A DNA stretch of 64,000 nt, taken from positions 43,099,307-43,163,306 of the forward strand of contig OW387141.1 of assembly GCA_936440205.1 (NCBI GenBank), read 5' to 3'. This document shows, in pieces, positions 11,951-24,289 of this stretch. The notes below the pieces were generated by a model that was not told the origin of the DNA, ran no database searches, and saw only the letters and a list, made by a program, of their open reading frames with translations. Numbering within the stretch: the first letter of the stretch is position 1; every line of letters starts with the position of its first letter. Origin of the DNA: Lepidonotus clava. Its lineage: Eukaryota; Annelida; Polychaeta; Phyllodocida; Polynoidae. A program made the position numbers and the translations under genes.

Positions 11951-13615
11951 CTGTAATATCCGAGGGGATAATGGAAACTGTGTGTAATTGAATGAAACAG
12001 ATATTATTCATGTGCAGTGTTTTATATTCTACATCAAAATGGTATTTAATGATTTAAATCATACTTTTGTTTTCTTAAAAGTTGAATCACTTTAGTTGCC
12101 CTAGAATTACTGCTTAAGCCTTTGCACCTGGCAGATTTATATCAGGAGATTTAGGAAATACTCAATCAACAAAAAAATGTCCATGGACACCAAGTCAAGG
12201 TAAAGCCCAAAATTGGGCTTTGGCCAATAGACTATGAATTCTGTGCGACGTTTATAATGTTACAATGTTGCCCTGTCACAGTTCTGAGACAAACTGCGTG
12301 GATCCTATGACTCAAGGCCAACCCGCACATCGTCCTACTAAATGTTCACATGTTCCCCGGACCATTATCAATGTTGTGGTGGTGGTGTTGTGACTCCGAC
12401 ACTCCGGTTACGTTACTCTGTGATGCCCATATGTGTCCGATGATCGTGCTCTACCATCGTATCTGCGTAGTTACTGAGGAGGTGGGAGGGTGGTGGGGGA
12501 TGGGGTGGGGTGGGGTCAGTACAGAACATGTTAATGCATTATGCATGACTGCCCACCGTGGGTAGGTGCCAACAACCCTTTAATGTCAATAACTTTTGAA
12601 TAACATGCAATTATCAGTTTCTTCATGATCAAAATTCCCTGAGTCGTTTTATGTATTACATTTGATTGATTCAGATTGTAATGATGAACATATAGTTTTT
12701 ATTGTGAAGCACACTTGAACCATGCGTACAGTCCTCAAGTTACATCCATAGCATATGCAGGTTGCAGGAAAACTGGTGGGTTGGTTGAGTGTCAACATAC
12801 TGGTCGATTAAAAACATTAGCATGAGCTACATAAAAACATTAGTATGAGAACCAGACTGCTTCTGTAATTGAGTTTTATATGACCTCTAATTATAATTAA
12901 ACCATATATAACTCACTACAACACTTCTCTGCTGGGGAGGTTCATCGAAGCGACTGTTTACAAAACAATCACTGAGAATGAACCTTGCAATTAAAATCAT
13001 ATTGTCCATATTGCCTTTTGGATAAAGATATACATTATTCTAAGATGTTGGCTGAATACAATATAAACGTTTTTACTGAAGGGGGATGGGGGTGGGGTTG
13101 GTCCACCAAGGAGACAGAATGATCAGTCAGAACACTAATTCCTATTTCATTTTAAGGAACTCGTCGTATATATGCTACATTGATACATTGGTGTCAGCAA
13201 CAATCACATCAGCACCAATTGCTGCTTTCCTTTTCTCATTAAGGATATAGTGCTGTTTCTGTTTCTCTTTCTGGACAACGTACCACTGAGTATGCTTGAC
13301 AACATAAGACCACCACAATCCGTTTCATGAATTTCACCACTGTTATTCTAACCAATGTTATTCTGTCCAGTTCTGTGGTCCTACATCAAGGTCATGTGAC
13401 CGTCTGAGTTAGTGTTGTGTTTAGCACGCCCAGTAGACCTGTTATCTAAGATCCCCAGCCCTGAAGCATTAAAGCCCTGATCGCTGTGAAGGCTGGGTGC
13501 CAAGGTTATGTCAGAACTGTGGGCCCACCAAGCCGGTTACAGAAGATGTTGCCTAATATATGTAGTGTAATAAGTTTGCATACATGTGGGTCTGCCCCGA
13601 CCTGCAACCCTGACC
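11951..13615. other. Gene-free stretch
   Basis: No supported feature. A G/T-rich patch lies at 12480-12520, and a short repeated phrase (ACATAAAAACATTAG-like) lies near 12820-12850. Confidence 0.45.
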
Positions 13616-13616
13616 C

Positions 13617-13920
13617 TAAAGCCCCATACCCACTTAGCGACTGTAGCGGCGACGGACGACGGGCGACTGGGACAAGGGGCGTCGTCGTCGCCGGGCGACT
13701 GGCATATCAAGCAAGTTTGATATTTCACCGGCGATTTTACTGGCGATTTTACTGGCGATCCTGTTGGCCGTCGCCGGTCGCCCAGGAAACACCCCATACC
13801 CACGCCGAATCGCCCGGCGATTGTGATCGCCCGGCGACTGGACACCGCCGATTATGTAATTACCCCTCGTCGCCAGTCGCCGGTCGCCGGGTAGATCGCT
13901 TAGTGGGTACGGCCCTTTAT
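13617..13920. mobile_element. GC-rich MITE, TAAAGCCC..CCCACT ends
   Basis: The left end TAAAGCCCCATACCCACTTA matches the inverse of the right end, which reads TAAAGGGCCGTACCCACTAA. The interior is filled with GCGACTGGCGA and GGCGATTTTAC variants in both orientations, so much of it can fold. It is about 304 bp with no coding role; the overlapping Arg/Pro-rich frames are shadows of this repeat. The ends resemble those at 33551, 45417, 50360 and 61914. Confidence 0.8.
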
Positions 13921-16900
13921 GTACCCTGAACTGTCCATTTCAAGTACACTAAGAAAACATTTGACATGTTTTGCAGGACCATAGAAAGCTGCATAATATA
14001 CGCCTTTCCCTGGAATTTATACAGTAGATCCCGCCATAGTCGCTTCGACCCAATACGTTTAGTCTGGGCCCCTTGAAATCCATACACCAACTTAATGGCT
14101 CAGGATACATACCACCACCAGGGCGCCAAACTAATGAAACAGATCTATTTTGTGTCCGTAAGGGTCTTTATATACCAATCGATATCCTCAGATCTATATT
14201 TTACCTATCAATATCCCCATCCTCTTAGTTATTCATAATGTCAATATGCCCACAAGGAGGGTTTCAGGATTGAAAAAAAAGATTTACAAAGCAAAGGACC
14301 TTGATCAAATTTTAATTGGTTTCATTTGAAAGTTAGATGCTTTAAGTTCTGCTCAAATGAAAAAAAAGCCATATAGAACATAAAATTGCAACTAAAGCTC
14401 CGTGCAAAGATTAATAATCAAATTCGCCATCGAATAAATAGCGGGTCTCATTTAGAAAAACTCCAGTGCTGAAGGCAAAATACGTATTTATCAAACACAA
14501 AAAATGGTATTGGAAAATTGTTACAATATTGTAGATTTATTCTAGTGTCCTTTCGACAGGCAGAAATAGCATCTTCCTGAACCTTTTGATAGCGAGTAGA
14601 AATTCTCAGATTTGAAGGATTCAAATCAAGGCTTTGATTTGAAAACAAAATGATTATAATTATGAATGTCTATTAACTATTGGCAGCTTAGTATGGTCTA
14701 ACATCTAAATATAGTTATACCTAAATTGTTTGTGCATGACATTTCTACTTCCTATATTAACGACCACCAGAACCTAAGCTCTATGAGGTGCCCAGGTTCA
14801 ATCCTCCTGGCCTTGAATAGCAAGGTAAAATGTAATCCTGGTCTGGCACCCATGAGGCAAATTTTACATTCATGTGCTACATAAGAGTATTGCATAGGTA
14901 TTGAATAACAAGTTTACATCCGAATATTCTGAATCCTTACAGTAATCAACCGCTTTGGCAGTGAAATGGCTGGGACAAGGGATCAAAATGTGTTGTTAAT
15001 GGAACATTTGGCATCAGGATGGAGAGAAAGAGAGTTGTTTGTTAGACCTGTATCGAGGGCCTTATAGGTAAGAAGATGCTGTGGAAGATTATTATGTCGA
15101 GGATCAAATTCATGCAGAGAAATTTGACTTCAATATGTTACTGTTTTGGACGAACGATCTTTGAAAGGGCCAGTTATGGATTACATTCTTTTTATTTAAC
15201 TATATTTAGTTCAGATTCTAAATGTTTGCTTCATATTTCTATATCGTACCTTTACATAATCAAAAGATGCATTTTGCCTTGCTAGACAATCAGGTTAGCC
15301 TACCGTTACATCAAAAACAAATAAAGAGGGATTCACGTCTGGGTCAATTCTATAACCAATCATTAGGTTTCGCCTGCCTGCCTGTTTAAAATAAAACAGG
15401 TCAAGAGTGTTTCTGATAAACAGTGCGGATGATAACATTTTTTCCTCTTGACATTGTTTTTCTCCTTGAATCCTTCCTATCATATAGTTTTTAAATAATA
15501 GACACTGTAATATGATGTGTGACTCATACGGTAACGCACTAAGAATTAAGGGGCCAACTGTGAGATTTGCCTCCCACAGACTTATTGCACCGTATACTCC
15601 TACGTATCTGCACCTCAGTCTGTGGGAAATGAACTTAAACACTTATCTTTTGTTTTGAAATTCAACACTGGCCCGAAGCTTCAACGCATCATGGGTATTA
15701 TCAGAATATGTGTTTATTCTGCTATGCCAAGGACACGTACAGTAAGACAAAACACGTTATATTTTGAAATATTTTATTGCCAGATTAAAAAAAGAATGTC
15801 TATTTCTCTCAACTAAAACATTAATCATAATCTTTTCCCTAGATTTAGTATTATTTAGTATAGCATACAAAGTATTGCAACAACCTTTAGGCAAGCACCC
15901 CCTTTGGGACTTAGAGGACAAAGAACCGCAACTGTAGTAGTAATGCATTGAACAATAAAGAAATTAATCTTCTGCAGGCCTAAAACTGAAAGGAAAGTAA
16001 CAAACGTTGAGTTAAATCTGACAACGAACAATACCAATAGTAACAACATGTTTTCACTCAATACCCAAACTGTATACAGAATGATAGTTTTTTTTGGTTA
16101 TCTCTTTTACATAACATTATATATGTGTATGTTTTCAGACACATACAAATGTCACAAATTACTAACGCCCTAACGGGCTTTATGTCAACATCCCCATCAC
16201 ACCATTTGCTGTGATACCACGCTGTGATACCACGCACATACAGACTCACTAAAATGGTAAACAGAGTATGTTGCCAATGTCACGAGATAACCATTCTGCA
16301 CAAGTAGTGACGTCAAACGTGGGTGGTACATTTCAATAACTTTTTAAAGAAGAAAAACTAGTACCTTGATGCTGGGGTATGCATTCCAAGGGGTCTAGGA
16401 ATGTGAGATGTGTGGGTACAGAACATCTGAGAGGCTTTTTAGTTTTGCGTAGCAGTGAACATTATTTCAAGAAGAATCTCTCTCTTATGTTTTTTTAAAA
16501 GAAATCTTTATGTTTAAAAATTCCTTTTGGACAAAACCATCGAATGACAGAGATAATGCATTAAAAATAGCTTTATGTAGAACTTTTAAAGTCATCCTGT
16601 CTCTGTCCATGGACCTACTGTGCCGTTCATGCCATAGTTGTTTGTACCACATGAATAAGTATTTAACATAATCCAGCAGAGTGTTTACTGTTTGGATAAT
16701 AGTACCCTTTGTTGAAAAACATTTGATACAAAATGTATGTCGTGACAGGCCAGCTTACTTGGAAATGTTTATACACGAATTAGTGTTGGCCAGAAACGAG
16801 GTGTCTCCTCTACGTTGCATCTTTTAGCTCTGACATATTTATGTTTTATATTTATTTTAACAGTAATGACAACTATTTAGTTATGGTCTCATTTAAAACT

Positions 16901-17174
16901 ATTATGTTTAGATCAACTGGATAGTAAGTGTAGTTTGAGAATCAGTTGCCTTTACGTAGTCTGTCTACCGTAGTTGCTGAATGATTGGAGACTTTTGATT
17001 AAATTTCAGAGCGATTCATTTCTATCTGTTCTATAAAAATGGCAATTTCTTTAAAAAAAAAAACACTAGATAGACGAGACTTTCAAAAAAGCAGTGATCC
17101 ATATCCCTTTTTTAAAGATGAAAAGTGCTCGACGTCTAGATAATACTTTTTGTTGGATACATACCTTTTCTTTA
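13921..17174. other. Gene-free stretch
   Basis: No recognised gene. A 115-codon minus-strand frame (15295-15642) is the most protein-like piece, with GAISLWEANLTVG and later GRRNLMIGYRIDP, but the similarity to any receptor family is too weak to call. An 11-bp inverted repeat TCCCACAGACT/AGTCTGTGGGA (about 15571-15627) lies inside it. Confidence 0.4.
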
Positions 17175-17295
17175 TAGTAGGGTCTCTTGTGTACTTTTTT
17201 TGAAAATGCTTGTTAACTTATAACACCTATACTTTTTGTTATCCTTATGAGTCAAGGATTCTGAAAAGTTTTGGTGAGAATTTTTCTTTTCAGGT

Positions 17296-17333
17296 TCAAG
17301 GTCATTTCAAGGTCATTTCAAGGTCAAAGGTCA
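17296..17333 (+). promoter_or_regulatory. Nuclear-receptor site cluster, left end
   Basis: Three copies of TCAAGGTCA start at 17296, 17307 and 17318, exactly 11 bp apart. The last overlaps a perfect DR1, AGGTCAAAGGTCA, at 17321-17333. TCAAGGTCA is the extended half-site of monomer-binding receptors (ERR, SF-1/FTZ-F1 type), and DR1 is the RXR/HNF4/COUP type. Binding in vivo is inference; the sites might equally serve the element's own transposition. Confidence 0.7.
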
Positions 17334-17936
17334 AATTTTATAAGGAACAAAAAATACAACCTTATTTTGGCCATGTTTTCCTTAATATTCATGATAGAAA
17401 CACAAATGAGATGTCAAATCGATGCATTCTGAGAGTTCTATAAGCTGAATGATTGAAATTGGTTTCCCTAGTTACACGGTTGCCATGGTAACCAGAAAAG
17501 GCCTAGAATTTTACCAAAATTTGAGTTTCTGCTTGGTTTGTGTTACCATAGCAACCACAAATATAATCTATAACAAACAAGAACAAACTTTTATGAAAGG
17601 TATAAATCCTGCCTTCATTAAATGAGGGAGTTTGATGAGATAATATGTATAGAATTCAGAAAACAGTGGTTACCATGGAAACCAACTAAAATAAAGCCAA
17701 ATTTGAAATTAACCCTATTTTGGCCATATCTTCCTTAATATGCAAGATAGAAACACAATTGAGGTGTCAGATCGATGCATTTTGAGAGTTCTATAATCTG
17801 AATAATTGAAATTGGTTTCCCTAGTTACTCGGTTGCCATGGTAACCAGAAAAGGCCTAAAATTTTGACTAAAATTTGAGTTTCTGGTTGGTTTGTGTTAC
17901 CATAGCAACCACAAATATAAAGCTATTCCTAAACTA

Positions 17937-18465
17937 TAGAGGTTAATTATCTGTTGTGTGTGGTGTACGTTAATGTCGTAATTAGTTTATAGATAATAAC
18001 TAGCTCTGTATGCAATCTCCGCCTTGTCGACTGCTATCGTCCAATACATAATTATAGTTCCAACATCATATAAGACGTGAACACTCGCGTGAAAGGAAGT
18101 TGTTGTTTATTATCCAGTGTATAGTAGTTATGTGACAAGAACTCGATTGACCATGATCAGTCCCGAGGTAGGAGTCCCCTCAAACACATTCAGTCAACGC
18201 TCCGTGTTCCAACACGATTTCTATGCCTCTATCCAGAACCAAGACTGCAGATTAAAGGTCCAACCTTTCCAGGATGTTACTCACTCAGCAATACAGCAAA
18301 CTCTGACCGACTGAGAGCGGAACATGCTCTTTTAGAGTAGTACGTCACACCATGACTCCCCCCCCCCATTTCACTATTTGACAAAGTGAAACATGGCTAG
18401 CACGTGCGCTTCTAAAGCTCACGCCATAGTGCCTAACATGGACTGGCCACCTGCGTCACTACATT
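17937..18465. mobile_element. Unclassified ~530-bp insertion in the left arm
   Basis: The second 353-bp unit is interrupted after CACAAATATAAAGCTATT and resumes at ATTACAAACAAGG. ATT flanks both sides. The inserted block is less AT-rich, has a C run at about 18358-18367 and lacks clear inverted ends or coding sequence. It could be a small non-autonomous element; the class is unknown. Confidence 0.5.
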
Positions 18466-18900
18466 ACAAACAAGGAAAAATTTATATGAAAGGTATACAT
18501 CCTGCCTCCATGAAACAAGTGAGTCTGCTGAGGTAATATATATAGAATGTAGAAAATGGTTTCCATGGAAACCAACTAAAGCTTATTTTCAAATATCCAT
18601 ATTTTGGCCATATCTTGGTTAATATGTAAGATAGAAATACAAATGAGATCTCAAATCGATGCATTTTGAGAGTTTCATGAGCTGAATGATTAAAAGTGGA
18701 TGCCCTAGTTACTTGGTTGCCATGGTAACCAGAAACGCCTAAAATGTTATCAAAATTTGAGTTTCTAGTTTGTTTCTGTTACCACAGCAATCACAAATAT
18801 AAGCTTTAACAAACCAGAATAAGCTTCCTTCATGAAATGAGGGATTCTGATGAAATAAAATGTTTAGAATGTATACAATTTTAATAGTTGGTTTCCATGG

Positions 18901-21854
18901 GGACCAAATGAAAAAAACTGAATCCAATATAAATTGACCAAATCATGATGTACACTCTAAAAATGAAAGAAGCATTACTGCCCATGAGAGGAAAAGATAA
19001 GTCTGGCATGAGTTTTGAGAGAAAACAATAAAGAAATGATTTATATTTAGATATAATACACCCCACCCCCTTATATATTATATAAGGGGGTGGGTAGTAA
19101 ATTTTAGAATAATGAGGTAATATGAATGTGTTGTTTTGTCAAAGACAAACGCTGAACAATTATAGTAGAAGGCTTGTTTCTATGAAAACAATTATCATAC
19201 CAACTGCACCCATTGGCAGGATTACATTACTGTAAAGCATGGAACTGGCAGACAATTTCTTTGTGAGGAATACATATTAAACCTACCAATACCCACAATG
19301 TTAGGGATGTGCTTGGGGCTAATCCCTAGAAATGCACCCCTTGAATTGTATAATCTGATGAAATCCTGTCTTAAAATGTACAAAAGCATCACCTTGCAAG
19401 CTGGATTACCAGAGGGGTATGAACAACTTGGTGTTGGGGGCAACTTTATGAATCCCACAACTGCTGTCCTACTTATTACTGTATATTTTGCACCTTTCCC
19501 AAAGAAAACTGGTGTAATTCTTCCTTATATAAAAAGGTACAGATTGTAAATGGCCATCCAACAGTCTCTGTGCAGATTCTAAGTCACAGAGCCTGGCAAG
19601 GTGGACATAGTGGGAGGCAAAGCAAGGAAAGTGTTTCAATCATAGAGGCAGTTCAGCTAAAATACACATATTTTGGTAAAATCTTCATGATACATGTTTC
19701 TAAAATCTTAAATTTTACCAAAAATATACAGTCACTAGAGAGCTAAAGAGTCTAACTTTATAATCTATGAGAATTATAATGCTTGATGCATGGGTGCTAA
19801 TACCTTGAAATTTGGCACATGCTCAAGGGCCATTTTTCTACTCTGCTTGAGCATGTGTGGTCCATAGGCATAATGCTTAAGCAGACGACAGCAGGTAAAA
19901 GGACACCCTGTTCTTTGTGGCTACCTGATGGTCTTGTAATATTGAGAGTATCAGAATACCACAGGGAATCTCTGTATTGAGGGGATAGACTCGATGCTAT
20001 TTGCTTACCTCTGTGCCAGAAATGATAGTCCATGAGATGTAACTCTCAGTACAAGGTGTTGAGGCAGAAGAGTACCGTTTCTTGGTGATACCTGCAGGAA
20101 CATTGATAACAAAGTCTGTAATAGGCACTCTGCACTGAGAACGGGGGCAAGGCCTGTTCAGGGTCCCCCTGGATCCACCCCTGCCTTCTCTCATTAGAGA
20201 GGTTTAGACTGACAGTAACCTCATGGTGCTTTGGTTTTGATACTGCTGATTTTGTCACACTTTGGCTTCTCATAGCTTTAATATTGATCAGAAGTACAAA
20301 TAGTTCGTGAAGGAAAAGTAGCCTAAAACCATGTAGATATGATCCATGTGTTAAGTCTTAGATTTTTGTAAATGTTTCATTCTTTTATGACTTAATGAAA
20401 AATAAGAATATTTTCTTCCCATAGGAACCTATTTTAAAAATTCTCATTGTCTAACCTTAATGTCTTAGCTAATGTTTATCCCCAAGGTTTCCAATTTTCT
20501 GTCACGATAAGGCCAACATTTTCCACAGTAGGTCACAGCCAGTGGTCAGTGGCAGTCCAGCATGATGCCATTGTTATCGCGTATTAAAGGTCACAGCCTG
20601 CTGCTGTGGGCTGCAGCCTGTTATATGGAGAGTGGACACACTATCTTAATGACCCTAAATGATCTCATTAACTAATTAATAATCAATTCATTAAACTTAA
20701 TGAGATAGTGAGTATGCTATGTACACAAAACATAAAAGGAAAGTTCCATTTTATCATATGACTAATGAAACAACTGAGATAGGCTCATGTCTGGTACCCC
20801 TAAAGAGATTGCAATAGGGGTTTAGAGTGTTGCAGCCAGTCCTGGCTCATAGGGGTTATAACTAACATCTGCAGCATCTCAGTTTCACAGCATCTGAACT
20901 TTGACGTCACCCCTAACTCAATAGAACTAGGATTGAACTACATTTTTACCGTGATCAATGGTTAAGTTCACCTGGCAGCTCTGAGCTCTGTCAACTACCC
21001 TGGTCCCAGTGGCAGATCATTCAGCTGCAGCTTTTTGAAAAGGTGGTGGGGTGCCAATAGAAAGAAGGGTGGTCCCCTATTTCCAAAATAATCTAAATTT
21101 GCCAAAAAAGAATAGGAGGGAGAACACCACCCTGTCCCCCTTTCCCCTCTAAATCCTCCCCTCTAAATCCACCTGTTAGTCTTGGAGATGTCGTAATAGC
21201 ACAAAGAAACATTTGTCAATCCCTCCTTCCACAGATGGCTGATTTATAGTATTTAAAGCACCTGCTGACTTATTTCACCAATTCTGATAACAAAACCCCT
21301 AGAAAAACTATTGAAAATTAATGAATAATTGTGATATATCAACCTATGATGAATGAACTTTAAAAAAAAACCTTAGAAAATATGGATACAGATTTAAAGA
21401 ATAATGATCGATAGGTTTTCTTCATGTCAAACTAGAAATATGGACATGATTAATGAAAATTCCTATGCTACAGCCTTGTGATTTGTCGATATAATACCCA
21501 AAGGTGTGCAAATGCTTGCAAATTCACACAAATGTGTGAATTTTGTTACAGAATATATGAGATTTTCGCCCAAATTTATATAGGAAAGTGAAATTTTGAT
21601 ACAAAAGCCAGCGAGCTTTTGATTAGATTGTACAAATTTCACTGGTAGTTTTGCGAAAATAAATTTGGGTCTGCACACCCCTGATACACAATGTGCATCC
21701 TGGTCAAGGCTACTTGTAAAGAAGGCAATAATGGCAAAATTGTGACGTTTGGAAATAAGTGGGTAACTTTCAGTTGGATTTAAGTGATATAAAAAATCAA
21801 GTTTGAATAAAATTGTAGTATATAAAATGCTAACTCCTGGACCTCCAGCTTCCC
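18901..21854. other. Interior of the foldback element, no transposase found
   Basis: AT-rich DNA with short open frames only. The longest are 83 codons at 19298-19549 (+) and about 75-78 codons near 19222-20273 (-), and none resembles a transposase, integrase or other known protein. A short GGGGGTGG palindrome (about 19062-19094) surrounds a TATATTATATA core. A hAT-like end CAGGGGTGGATCCAGG (inverse) ends at 20182, with no partner end seen. Confidence 0.5.
21007..21175. mobile_element. Degenerate hAT-like MITE, 169 bp
   Basis: It starts CAGTGGCAGATC and ends with the inverse of CAGGTGGATTTAGAGG. Its size matches the related copies at 4165-4326 and 62623-62790. The ends are diverged, so it is an older nested insertion in the foldback element. 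Confidence 0.5.
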
Positions 21855-24270
21855 TGAATATCCTAAAACAATATCTCTAAACTATCCTTTAAGTATCCTC
21901 ACGATATCCCCAAAACATCCCCAAATTATTTCAATACTATCCCCAAAGTATCACCACACCATGCCCAGAGTATCTCCTTACTATCTATGAAGCATCCTTG
22001 AACTGTCCCAAATCTATCCCCCAAAAATGTCACCATAGTGTCTCCTTACTATCCTAAAAATATCCATGAAGTATCCTTATCTGATCTCAAACCATCCTCA
22101 ATTAAGTATCCCGTGATAGTGGGGTCTGTTAACAACTTTTCCGTTATGGAGCAGATAAAAGCACCAAATTTTGCATGAGGCACCTCTGAGGTATAACTAT
22201 TAAATCTAGAAGGGGAGCCACCTTGAAATACCAAAATGAAATTTTGACAAATTTTGTATGTTTTTAGCATTTGAAATTTAAGGTATTTAACCAAATCTTT
22301 TGGCTATATTGGATTAGATTTCTTGTATATATTCCAAAGGCATATAATTGAATGCCCTGTCCTATAATCTACCAATTTTGACACTAACAATGTGTTTCAA
22401 GGCATTTCAGAAGCTGAGATATCAGGTTATTTCACTGAAAATCTGCCACTTTGGATTTTATGCCCCCATCAGGGTTGTGTAAGTATTTCAAGGTGGCTCC
22501 CATTTCAAATTCGATTAAGTGGCCCTAGGGGATCATCATACCAAATGAAATTAAGAAATCTTACGGCAAAAGAGTAGAGATAATATCCCTTTCTTTGGAA
22601 TTATTTCGGAATCTAGTGGTCATTATCAAAGGCATCATGCTGATAAATTCAGCCATTTTGAAATTTATGGTATTGTATTGGATGAATATTATAATTATTG
22701 AGCCCTCTAGGCTATTAACAACTGATATTAGAACCATTTCCCCTGGCCTTATGCCTTAGTAGCTAAAAATCATAGTATTTCTCAAAATTGGTCAGCCATT
22801 TTGGATTTTGGATTTCTGCATTGACTTGAGAAATAAATAATTGAATTCCCTGACCAATAATCCCTCAATTTTGACACCAACCATGTCTCTTTAGTCTTTT
22901 TAGAAGGTGAGATATAAGATTTTTTATATTAAAAGTCGGCCATTTTGGTTTTTTGGCCCCCACACCCGTCCTATTGATATTTCAAGGTGGCTCCCCTTCC
23001 AGATTTGATAGTTATGCCTCAGAGGTGTTTCATACCAAATTTGGTGCTTTTATCCACCGCGTAACAATTTCGCGAAAAAATGACCTTAACAAACCCTTCT
23101 AAGACTATCTTCAAAGTATCCCCAAACTATCCCTAGATTATCTGTAAACTATTTGCAAATTATCCCTTGACTATTCTGAAAAGTATACCCAAAATATCTT
23201 CATTATCATCCCCAGACTATCCCCAGAATCACCAAACAATACACAAGTATCCCTGAAGTATCCCCAAAGTTTCTGTAAAGTATCCCCAATGAATCCCCAG
23301 ACCATCCCCATAGTATATCCAAACTATTGCACAGATATCTCCAAATTATTCACAAATTCCTATAACAATTCCTAAATGTTCACCAAACTCTCTTTAATCT
23401 GTACCAAAAATATCCCCTAAGTGTCACTCAACTATCCCCAGACTATCCCAAAAAGTGTTCCCAAACTTTCATAAATCTATCTCCAAACTATGCCCATCAT
23501 ATCCCCAAAGTGTCAACCAAATATACCAATAATATCCTTAAACTATCCTCAAACTTTGGCAAAACCATCCCAAAACTATATCTAACATATGTCCAAAGTG
23601 TCACCCCATTATACCCAAGATATCTTAAAACCATCCTTAAAGGTTGCTCAGAATATCAAAAAACTATCTCAATAAATAATTGTCCCTAGACTGTCCCAAA
23701 AATACCCCCCTATTATCACTAAAATATCCTAAAGCTATTTGCAGACCATCCCAAAATTATTCAAAACCTGCCTTACAAGTATCCTCAAAGTATCCTCATA
23801 CTATCCCCCAAGTACCTCCAACTTATCCCCAATCTACCATCAAAACTATTCCAAATGTTCACTAAACTATACCCAATGTATCCATCAACTATCTCAAAAA
23901 GATCCCCTGACAGTCTCAAAGGTATGACCAAACCTTCCCAAATTTATGCCCAGACTATTTCCAAACTATCCCAAAGGTATCCTAAAAAAGATCCCCACAG
24001 TACTCCTAGAATGACCCCATAGCATCTATAACATATCCTCCAAAAATCCCTAAAGTATTCCCAGACTACCCCAATAGTATCTCAAACCAATCTCCAAAGT
24101 GTCATCAAACTATCCCCAAAGTATCCTCAAATTATACCAAAATTATCCTCTTACTATTCTCAAACCACCTCTAAAATTATCACCAGACTACCCTAAAAGG
24201 AACCCCAAAGTATACTCTAACTATCCCTAAAGTACTCAAACTATTACCAAACTGTGGCCAAACTATAGCT
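21855..24270. repeat. 11-bp degenerate satellite inside the element
   Basis: Roughly 130 imperfect copies of an 11-bp unit close to ACTATCCCCAA fill 21855-22120 and 23097-24270. The reading phase drifts and the copies are diverged, so it is an old array. It is interrupted by the TIR element at 22122-23096. It has no coding meaning; frames through it give Ser/Pro/Tyr repeats. Confidence 0.85.
22122..23096. mobile_element. TIR element nested in the 11-bp satellite
   Basis: About 110 bp at each end are inverted copies, from GGGTCTGTTAA through AGATAAAAGCACCAAATTT to GGGGAGCCACCTTGAAATA. The interior contains a diverged tandem copy: TTTCAAGGTGGCTCCC recurs at about 22486 and 22980, ~494 bp apart. 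The satellite resumes on the far side, so the insertion postdates the satellite. No transposase is seen, and target-site duplication is not clear. Confidence 0.75.
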
Positions 24271-24289
24271 GAATTCTGATCAATTTTGT

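Larger units (their letters stand above)
17175..18900 (+). repeat. Left arm of the foldback element
   Basis: After the unique terminal ~190 bp come ~353-bp tandem units whose TTTTGGCCAT landmark starts at 17365, 17717 and 18602, the last displaced by an insertion. Each unit holds GATAGAAACACAA, CGATGCATT(C/T)TGAGAG and two or three X-box-like palindromes. The third unit and a partial fourth fade out near 18900. Confidence 0.8.

Noticed and set aside
13486-13929. 147-codon Arg/Pro-rich frame
   Set aside because: Lies almost wholly in the GC-rich MITE at 13617-13920, which explains the open frame.
17937-18465. Solo LTR inserted in the foldback arm
   Set aside because: No convincing TG..CA ends and no 4-6 bp target duplication; left as unclassified.
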